64,000 nt of DNA from Icerya purchasi (Eukaryota > Arthropoda > Insecta > Hemiptera > Monophlebidae): assembly GCA_039619475.1 (NCBI GenBank), contig CM077116.1:172699863-172763862 (forward strand). The letters run 5' to 3'. Both the position numbers and the translations under genes were made by a program. This document shows positions 59,201 through 64,000 of the stretch, piece after piece. The notes below the pieces were generated by a model. It worked only from the letters and a program-made list of their open reading frames with translations. It did not search any database and was not told where the DNA came from. Within the stretch, counting starts at the first letter, position 1, and every line of letters begins with the position of its first letter.

Positions 59201-59938
59201 TTTCGTGAATAACGCATTTATCAATGATATTGCATTACGCTGAATGGACGAATTTTGACTTGCCAGTCTCGTAACTAAATTAGAAACAGTTATCTTTTGA
59301 TCAACCTGATTATACTTATCAGCACTATTTAGAACAATACTTTCTAATATAGCCAGCGATTCGTAAATAACCACTGGATCTTGAGATCTAAAAGAACTAT
59401 TAACGTAACTTGCAATAGTGCTAATAAAAGCCGGTTCCAGTATTTCCCAAGAAACGATTTCGTGGTCCATTAATTCAGCAAATGACGTTAAGCAGAAGGC
59501 AAGCATCGAACCCTGCAATATTTGTCTTTCAATTAAATTTATAATTAACGTAAGACCTTGCTTATTTATGAACTCCAATGCAAAAGTCATGTCGGTACTG
59601 AGACTGGAAAGTTTTTGTAAAGATGCGATTTTCTCGTCATTTGATTCTGAATTTAATTTCAATAAGATATCCTGTGTAGTCTTCGAAGGTGAATGAGCCA
59701 ATCTTAAGACATGGCCGTTTTTAATTTCGTTCCTGTTTTTTTCAGTTACGTAATTTTGACGATTATTTTCGTGAAACTGTAACGCATATAAATCCGGATC
59801 AGGCAATTCCCAAACGTTGCATAAATCTTGAATGATTGTCGCTAAAGGTTGCTTTTGATTAAATTTAATTAACTGCGGAAGTTGACCTTCTAACTGCACG
59901 GCAATTCTAACGACATTCGAATTTTGTAATCGATCCAT
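38320..59938 (-). CDS. ELMO: ELMO family engulfment and cell motility protein (complete gene, 8 coding exons)
   Basis: ELMO proteins bind Dock180-type exchange factors and RhoG/Arl GTPases to switch on Rac at the membrane, driving engulfment of dead cells, migration and myoblast fusion. Coding exons (-): 59938-59102, 58913-58794, 55800-55591, 55477-55232, 53945-53667, 48958-48783, 43764-43634, 38483-38320. All introns are GT-AG and all phases agree, giving 720 residues. Residues 1-80 form the Ras-binding-like start ([13 protein letters not shown]); ARM-type repeats follow to about 300. The ELMO domain spans about 310-490 ([51 protein letters not shown]). The PH domain spans about 560-670 ([24 protein letters not shown]). 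A Pro-rich tail ends the protein ([13 protein letters not shown]), the SH3-binding end for Dock. Insects usually have one ELMO gene; vertebrate ELMO1/2/3 cannot be distinguished here. Confidence 0.96.
39301..41111 (+). mobile_element. piggyBac-family element, deleted and inactivated, both ends present
   Basis: TTAA borders at 39297-39300 and 41112-41115 enclose inverted tips CCCATAGTGGTCA and CCCGTAGTGGTCA, typical of piggyBac-like elements. Subterminal motifs of the form GGTCA..CTGGGT..A.TTGACCCC recur near each end (39500 and 41052). Inside is a broken transposase. An acidic N-terminus lies at 39690-39830 ([13 protein letters not shown]), then NWFTSVPLL (39852), then a jump to [19 protein letters not shown] (40078-40130), [15 protein letters not shown] (40208), and the Cys-rich C-terminus [18 protein letters not shown] (40500-40550). 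The central DDE region is mostly gone. It lies in ELMO intron 7. Confidence 0.88.
40050..40560 (+). pseudogene. piggyBac transposase C-terminal part
   Basis: Carries the end of the catalytic domain (FD, where D is the usual GVDxxD region, followed by a stop), the conserved RWP...MLDMAAANA helix and the zinc-binding Cys-rich domain. A stop (40445) separates the last two. The 98-codon frame on the opposite strand here is a shadow. Confidence 0.8.
41116..42225. other. ELMO intron 7 sequence, nothing recognised
   Basis: AT-rich, with no further ELMO exon or repeat identified. Confidence 0.5.
42227..42720 (+). pseudogene. I-like LINE tail fragment
   Basis: Frames give [18 protein letters not shown] (family: ..LcRLRlgHn....Hl) and then [16 protein letters not shown] and [11 protein letters not shown], the tail after RNase H. 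Frameshifted; the rest of the element is absent. Confidence 0.45.
43634..43764 (-). CDS. ELMO: ELMO coding exon 7 (residues 623-667, split codons at both ends)
   Basis: Acceptor TTTAG, donor GTAAAT. The leading A completes CGA; encodes [13 protein letters not shown] and [20 protein letters not shown], the end of the PH domain. Length 131 bp fits phases 2 and 1. Confidence 0.93.
43765..45860. other. ELMO intron 6, left part, nothing recognised
   Basis: AT-rich sequence with short ORFs lacking motifs. Confidence 0.45.
45870..46960. other. GC-richer unassigned block beside the integrase fragment
   Basis: Contains a 98-codon minus-strand ORF (46458-46162) with many charged residues and a Cys-containing C-rich block at 45870-46110. 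Composition differs from the flanking intron, so it is probably part of the same ancient element, but I recognise no domain. Confidence 0.35.
46960..47240 (-). pseudogene. Integrase C-terminal (chromodomain-like) fragment of a Maverick/Polinton-like or related element
   Basis: Two neighbouring minus-strand pieces match the end of the F54H12.3-like retroviral-type integrases found in many invertebrate genomes: a [10 protein letters not shown] segment near 47180, and TYRLKDHG followed by [13 protein letters not shown] and VLVKWIRF (47130-46980). The latter is the chromodomain-like tail (usual form: TYKLKD...FYE.ELQKT..PDvYrvEkvl..r...vKWlGf). The catalytic core is not recognisable. It is an old, broken copy lying in ELMO intron 6. 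Assignment to Mavericks rather than another integrase-bearing element is tentative. Confidence 0.5.
48150..48345 (-). pseudogene. Fragment of an uncharacterised gene that accompanies such elements
   Basis: The minus strand encodes [14 protein letters not shown] followed by [12 protein letters not shown] and [11 protein letters not shown]. This follows a pattern I know from many invertebrate elements (vYWDDpNELvdRLrlL.ASq.aGn..h.nEI.SIieELrEAg.I), whose function is unknown to me. Upstream codons (LSERKGHG) remain open. It lies about 900 bp before the integrase tail on the same strand, which supports one ancient element of roughly 45.9-48.4 kb. Confidence 0.5.
48783..48958 (-). CDS. ELMO: ELMO coding exon 6 (residues 565-622 and part of 623)
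   Basis: Acceptor TTTTGTAG, donor CG then GTGAGC. Encodes [20 protein letters not shown] and [19 protein letters not shown], the first half of the PH domain. Ends two bases into an Arg codon; unspliced reading would hit TGA at once. Confidence 0.94.
48959..50246. other. ELMO intron 5, left part, nothing recognised
   Basis: AT-rich; no gene or repeat identified. Confidence 0.5.
50252..50297. repeat. (AT)23 microsatellite
   Basis: Forty-six bases of AT repeat immediately before the RTE insertion. Confidence 0.95.
50298..53652 (+). mobile_element. RTE-like LINE, near full length but degenerate, in ELMO intron 5
   Basis: Orientation is antisense to ELMO. Endonuclease: [14 protein letters not shown] (50787), [19 protein letters not shown] (51080-51130), [13 protein letters not shown] sequence out of frame (51195), and [19 protein letters not shown] (51370-51420). 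Reverse transcriptase: [15 protein letters not shown] (52175-52215), [21 protein letters not shown] (52300), [10 protein letters not shown] (52460), RQGCIF (52737), [14 protein letters not shown] (52850-52890, catalytic box) and [15 protein letters not shown] (53025-53070). The C-terminal [12 protein letters not shown]...[15 protein letters not shown] end (53490-53600) is followed by GATTATGATGATGATA, a short-repeat tail usual for RTE. Many stops make it inactive. Confidence 0.85.
53667..53945 (-). CDS. ELMO: ELMO coding exon 5 (residues 472-564)
   Basis: Acceptor TTTTTCAG, donor GTACGT. Encodes [13 protein letters not shown] and [20 protein letters not shown]. The donor is only about 13 bp from the end of an RTE insertion in intron 5. 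Confidence 0.95.
53946..55231. other. ELMO intron 4, nothing recognised
   Basis: AT-rich with a T-run near 54943. Confidence 0.5.
55232..55477 (-). CDS. ELMO: ELMO coding exon 4 (residues 390-471)
   Basis: Acceptor TACAG, donor GTAAAG. Encodes [20 protein letters not shown] through [18 protein letters not shown], the conserved core of the ELMO domain. Intron 3 before it is 113 bp. Confidence 0.96.
55591..55800 (-). CDS. ELMO: ELMO coding exon 3 (residues 320-389)
   Basis: Acceptor TTTAG, donor GTAATT. Encodes [15 protein letters not shown] then [17 protein letters not shown] and [18 protein letters not shown], the start of the ELMO domain. Confidence 0.96.
56278..56530. mobile_element. Foldback/MITE-like inverted repeat in ELMO intron 2
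   Basis: AAACGACAAAT..AAAAGTACACTTATC at the left (56278-56392) is inverted at the right as GATAAGTGTACTTTTTCATTTGTCGCTT (56500-56530 and inward). Arms are about 110 bp, some 80 percent alike by eye, and separated by about 30 bp. Weaker similarity continues outward on both sides. No coding sequence. Confidence 0.7.
57424..57880 (+). pseudogene. R1-like LINE tail fragment
   Basis: C/T-rich sequence whose frames give [20 protein letters not shown] near 57690-57745 (family: DxxEHxLFeCxxFsxxR) followed by [14 protein letters not shown]. It resembles the fragment at 26286-26630 in composition and order, so both may come from one family. Confidence 0.4.
58794..58913 (-). CDS. ELMO: ELMO coding exon 2 (residues 280-319)
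   Basis: Preceded by TTTGTAG and followed by GTGAGG; encodes [20 protein letters not shown] and [13 protein letters not shown]. Forty codons, too short to stand out as an ORF. Confidence 0.93.
59102..59938 (-). CDS. ELMO: ELMO coding exon 1 (residues 1-279)
   Basis: Starts at ATG ([14 protein letters not shown]) and ends AATGAG before [18 protein letters not shown] and [18 protein letters not shown] blocks match the family closely. Intron 1 is 188 bp. Confidence 0.96.
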
Positions 59939-60847
59939 CGTGATGATACTTTCGATAAGATTAATTACCGAAATCCATTAAAATAGAATAAAGTTCAAAA
60001 ATTAATTTATAAACTTCGCAAGCACATCATAAACACCGTCCGAAATTACATTTTAAATTCACCGTTTGTTTTGTTTCCCTTATCAGACGCTCAGACGCGT
60101 ACATTATTCGATGACATTAGTGTCACGAAATAATCGATAATATTGGTATATATATATCAATGTTTACAAATATATTTATAAAAAAATAAAATTTTTTAAA
60201 TAATAAATTCTATACTGATCAAATTTATTCGCTAGAAAATTACTAAAAATGAAATTATTAATTTCCCGTAAAAAATGCGCCCCCTTATCCTTATATATTA
60301 TATATGTTAGGCGAAAGTTTTTACCGAAATTTTTAACATAATAAGTTAATTTACACCATAAATTACCTATTTAATTATATTTAAAATTTCAAAAATATTT
60401 ATAAATTTAATTAAAATTCTAATATATTTCTGATTTTTGTTAGCATGTCATTACTGATATATTTCTATTCATTTTTAAGCATTTGTTTAAGAGTTATGAT
60501 TTTTATAACCTCACACGAATGAAATTATTTTTCGAAATTAATAACGTTTTAGCGGACGAAGATGGTTGATTTAAATTTCTGTTTTTAAAATATAAATCCC
60601 GATTTAAAGTCTGTTATCGTAATAATCGATTGATTTTGCTATCGAAGCTAATGGCAGGAATAAAATAATTATTAGCGTCTGAGGGATCAACATTTAATAT
60701 GTTAAAATTCCCAGTTTTGTAATTTAATTAATAAATTTGAAATGTTTACGTTAAGATTTTGTGTTTATGTGTGTATATAATTAAAATTTGATTTTTCTGA
60801 ACTTCTTTTTATGAGATTTTTAAATTTAGGTAAATTAAAAATTAACA
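59939..60847. promoter_or_regulatory. Shared divergent promoter region between ELMO and CWF19L1
   Basis: 909 bp separate the two start codons, which point away from each other. The region is AT-rich and holds a small palindromic TATATATA near 60146-60162. It must contain both 5' UTRs and probably both promoters, but I see no clear core element or transcription start. Confidence 0.5.
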
Positions 60848-60867
60848 ATGACAGATAAACGTAAAAT
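60848..60867 (+). CDS. CWF19L1: CWF19L1 coding exon 1
   Basis: ATG ACA GAT AAA CGT AAA AT then GTAAGT; only 20 bases, six codons plus two bases. Confidence 0.85.
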
Positions 60868-62630
60868 GTAAGTATACGGGATCAAATTTTAAAAATCAGT
60901 TATTTTTTACAAGAAATGTTTAATTATTTTATATAAGAAAATTTTTAAAGCGAATTATTTTTACACATTTTAGCTTAATATGTGGTGACGTGAAGGGAAG
61001 ATATGATATTTTGGTTAATCGTGTAAATATTGTAAATTCAAAATCAGGTCCTTTTGATGTAGTGTTTTGTGTTGGGGATTTCTTTGGTTCTTCTGAAAAT
61101 GAATGGGTTTCTTTTAAGGAAGCTAGAAAAGAAAGTTTGTAATAATAAATTTCCTCGATTTTATTTAATTTTAAGAAAATATAATTGAAACGTATATATT
61201 TAATTTTTGTTTTTAAAATTTAGGAATAAAAATTTGTTTTCTTTAACAGAATTTTAATATAAACGCCGTTTTTTTTCTACTATTTAAATAGTAATAAGAA
61301 TGTATTTGAAATCTTATTTTTTTCTGTTACTAATAAAGTTATTTAATTTCAGTATCAGTTCCAATATATATATTAGGTCCCAATAAATCGAGTCATATAC
61401 CGTATTATCCGAATGGAGCAGCTGAATTAGCTCCTAACATAACGTATTTAGGTAGGTAAATTTTACCTGTACGTGGTTTTACACTTTAAATATTAACGTA
61501 ATCGAAAAACGAGCCCATCCAATACAGCTCCTAATGTTTACCTAGTTTTGCGAGGATGTAAAATCGGAAATTTATAAGTTGTATAAAACGAATGAGAAGA
61601 GTTTGTAAATTTTAATTTAAAAAGTAATTCGAAAACTTTAGTATTAGGATTATTGAAATAAATTGGTTAAAATGGAGAAATGTAACTTTATGTGTTGGTT
61701 GTAAAGTGCGGGAAAAAAAATTGGAAGTAAAAATGTGTGATAGACAAATATAATTGTGAAGAAATTTTTAAAATTTTGTGAAAAAATATGTGTAATATTT
61801 TCTAATATTGTAATGCACTCTTTTATAAATATGATAAAATGTAGAGGTTTAGGAAATTTTGAAATTTTTAAAAATTTACATAGAAATAAAGTTTATGTTT
61901 CAGAATATCAAATCTCGATTATTGATGATATTAACAAATATCAATTCAAATGATAAGTTGTTTTTTTTTTATGGTTATCAGTTTGTCTATTGAAATATTT
62001 TTAGTGTAGTTTTTATAAATTAAATTCAAGAAAATGTGAATATTATCAAATAAATATATGCATCAGATGTTCGTACATAATACTGTCATTTTTATTGGAA
62101 AAAAAATTTTTATCAGCCCATTTCAATTTATGTAAAATGTTGTTAATTTTGTATTTAACTTCGATTGTATTTATTACATTTATAAATATATTTCAATTTC
62201 AATTTTTTTAAATAAATTGTAATCGTTATCTAATATTTTGTGAAAGGTGATATATTGTTGTTGTTTTTTTTTTGTATATATTCAGTTTATACAAATAAAG
62301 TTTAGATTTTTAATATATTCTTTTGTTTTTTTTAGTTATTTGTTGAATTTGTTTAATGTGCATTTTATAATATATTCAATTCAAATGTTCATGGAAATAT
62401 TTTTAAATGGTAAAGGAAAAAGAGGTTTATATTCCACAATTACCGGTATTAAAGTGGCCTATTTAAGTGGTATTGAAGATAACGCAGAGGACGAAAGATG
62501 TCAAATTACGGATGACGATGTTGATAGGATTTACAAAGCATGCATTAAAGTAAAAAATACTTACCAAGGTATAGATATACTTCTCACATCGTGTTGGCCG
62601 GCCGGAATCACAAAACATGATACTAATCAG
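60848..62630 (+). CDS. CWF19L1: CWF19-like protein 1, N-terminal part (4 coding exons, continues beyond window)
   Basis: Exons 60848-60867, 60974-61134, 61353-61451 and 62416-62630 join in phase to 165 codons. They match the N-terminal metallophosphatase-like domain of CWF19L1, a relative of the lariat debranching cofactor Cwf19/Drn1 that associates with late spliceosomes in the nucleus. Landmarks are LICGDVKGRYDILVNRV (human LLACGDVEGKFDILFNRV), DVVFCVGDFFGS, ELAPNITYLG, VAYLSG and IDILLTSCWP. The CwfJ C-terminal domains lie to the right of the window or in exons I could not see before 64000. The gene runs away from ELMO. Start ATG is the first in frame and gives the same N-terminal length as human. 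Confidence 0.93.
60974..61134 (+). CDS. CWF19L1: CWF19L1 coding exon 2
   Basis: Acceptor TTTTAG. Encodes LICGDVKGRYDILVNRVN and FDVVFCVGDFFGSSENEW. The donor that keeps phase is GTTTGT, a weak one; the nearby GTAATA (61139) would break the frame. Confidence 0.85.
61353..61451 (+). CDS. CWF19L1: CWF19L1 coding exon 3
   Basis: Acceptor TTTCAG, with a second in-phase AG six bases later (TATCAG) that would drop two residues. Encodes VPIYILGPNKSSHIPYYPN and AAELAPNITYL before GTAGGT. Confidence 0.87.
62416..62630 (+). CDS. CWF19L1: CWF19L1 coding exon 4
   Basis: Acceptor TAAAG, donor CAG then GTACCA. Encodes KRGLYSTITGIKVAYLSG and YQGIDILLTSCWPAGIT. The upstream codons of the same frame (62247-62415) are intronic read-through. 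Confidence 0.88.
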
Positions 62631-63785
62631 GTACCATATTTATCTATTTTATGTATACGTAATCTGGATTTAAATTTAAACAACATTTGCTAGTTGTATT
62701 TTATTTATAGCATAAAATAAAATTGTATTTTAAATTGAAACTATATTCGATAGCATTTCGTGTGTTTTTAATAGGACCAATAATGGTAAAAATGTAGAAC
62801 AGCTTCTCCAGTTCATATTGGTTTTTTAGTTTATATTGTAATGTACGGTGTTATTATTTAGTTCATTACTGACCTATCGGTAAATTTATTTTATGTATTA
62901 CTAAAATTTAAAAAAAACTAATTTCTGGGTTTTAAAGTATTATAAATTTAATATTATTATTTCTAAAAAATTTTATGCGAAATTATTTACTTTTAGTTTT
63001 AAAATTTAGTATATGTGTTCAAAAAATAAAATTTTAGTTTAATTTTATAATGTAAATTTTAACATTTCACAATTTCACATCTCCTTGCGGAGGGGTCAAG
63101 CTAATCTTTTCTATTCGTTGCAATTTTAGTATATATGTTTTCGAAAAATTTAAATTTTAATTTCATTTTAAAATATAATGGTCGAAAATTTACTTCCTTC
63201 ATTTTTGGTCTTATTCGTAATTTATGTTAGTTCACACATCACAATTAAGGCGACAAACGAACAAACTAAAATTTCGACCAAAAATGAACTGAAGACGCTG
63301 TTCTGCAAGCTTACCCATTTCTACACATGTGCGAAGAGTTAAACAAAAATTACGGGTTGTTTTATCATAAAGTATGCCGGAGTTATCTTTTGTGGACAGA
63401 TATAATTAAAAGTTCACCATTTATTTCATTACTTTAATGATTGTGTTTAATGTTATGTATGAATATGTTCTTGTAATGTAACAATGAAAAAAATAAATGT
63501 AGCATTAAATTTGAGAATAAGGCCGGAGTAACCAGTAACTTAATACAACAACCAATCTTTTAACGAAACTTGCGTTGAAGCCTTTTCCATTCAGTTCAAT
63601 TTTAAATGGTCTCTTAACGCATGGGATCTATTGTGCATATATGGTGCTTCGATTTAAATCTGTATAAAATATAATTTATCTCCATAAGATATATACATAA
63701 AATTAGATTTGGGGAAAAGGGTAGTAATTACATGTATTTATGAAGAGTTTATGAAAATAATGGGGATGCAACTAAGAATACAATA
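62631..63785. other. CWF19L1 intron 4, no further exon recognised
   Basis: AT-rich. Two diverged direct copies of about 60 bp (ATTTAGTATATGTGTTC near 63005 and ATTTTAGTATATATGTTTTC near 63123) lie about 120 bp apart. Confidence 0.5.
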
Positions 63786-63904
63786 TAATAAAGTATCAAA
63801 CATTACTTTTTAATTGTAGATGATACAACTAATTTGTTGCAAACTGAATAATTGTTAATAGTACTCCTTGACAATGTATGTAAGAAATGTTTGATACTTT
63901 ATTA
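63786..63904. mobile_element. Very short palindromic MITE (119 bp)
   Basis: TAATAAAGTATCAAACATT at 63786 is inverted as AATGTTTGATACTTTATTA ending at 63904, a perfect 19-bp inverted repeat around an 80-bp AT-rich core. Confidence 0.65.
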
Positions 63905-64000
63905 ATTTTTTAAAAATATTTTGCTCGTCACACACAATTGCAAAATTTTGAATCGTCAAATTGAATCTTATCTCTTTACTTGCTATTATTAAGTCTAAAC

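Noticed and set aside
59418..59696. 92-codon plus-strand ORF
   Set aside because: Shadow of ELMO exon 1.
61139..61144. GTAATA as the donor of CWF19L1 exon 2
   Set aside because: It leaves phase 2, which fits neither of the two acceptors of exon 3.
62247..62415. N-terminal part of the 148-codon ORF upstream of CWF19L1 exon 4
   Set aside because: Phe/Tyr/Ile-rich read-through of intron 3; the conserved protein starts only after the TAAAG acceptor at 62415.

Overview
This is AT-rich eukaryotic DNA, almost certainly from an insect or another arthropod. Its genes have GT-AG introns of about 0.1 to 5 kb, AATAAA polyadenylation signals, several clades of non-LTR retrotransposon, Tc1 and piggyBac relics, foldback elements and a tRNA-derived SINE. 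DNA polymerase beta is present; Drosophila lacks that gene, so a fly of that group is unlikely. The order cannot be fixed from the sequence alone.

Three conserved host genes are recognised. (1) The last coding exon of DNA polymerase beta (+) occupies the left edge. (2) A complete ELMO (CED-12 family, engulfment and cell motility) gene runs on the minus strand from 59938 to 38320. It can be assembled from eight exons with consistent phases into 720 codons plus stop, close to the 727 residues of human ELMO1. (3) The first four coding exons of CWF19L1 (+), an RNA lariat debranching and splicing-related protein, start at 60848 and run off the right edge. ELMO and CWF19L1 are head to head, with 909 bp between their start codons. 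A 200-codon exon on the minus strand (25163-24564) begins with ATG and ends at a perfect GTAAGT donor; it looks like a genuine first coding exon of a gene I cannot name.

The rest is mostly transposon debris. 0.9-1.9 kb: LINE RNase H tail. 2.25-4.16 kb: an ORF-less 1.9 kb element with matching terminal inverted repeats and a 9-11 bp target duplication. 4.2-11.5 kb: a nest in which an RTE-like LINE is split by an R1/Jockey-like LINE, itself split by a 1.2 kb TTAA-flanked element encoding part of a FEN/PIN-like nuclease protein. 13.7-15.8 kb: tandem repeats and a dead Tc1. 16.7-18.8 kb: two foldback structures. 20.5 kb: SINE. 26-37 kb: LINE fragments in both orientations, including a fairly well-preserved RTE on the minus strand at 34.2-36.4 kb.

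The ELMO introns have absorbed much foreign DNA. Intron 7 holds a piggyBac relic with both ends and TTAA. Intron 6 holds fragments resembling a Maverick/Polinton-like integrase region. Intron 5 holds an RTE whose 3' end stops about 13 bp from the exon 5 splice donor. Intron 2 holds a foldback and a LINE tail. No functional rRNA or tRNA gene, CRISPR array or bacterial-style operon was seen.
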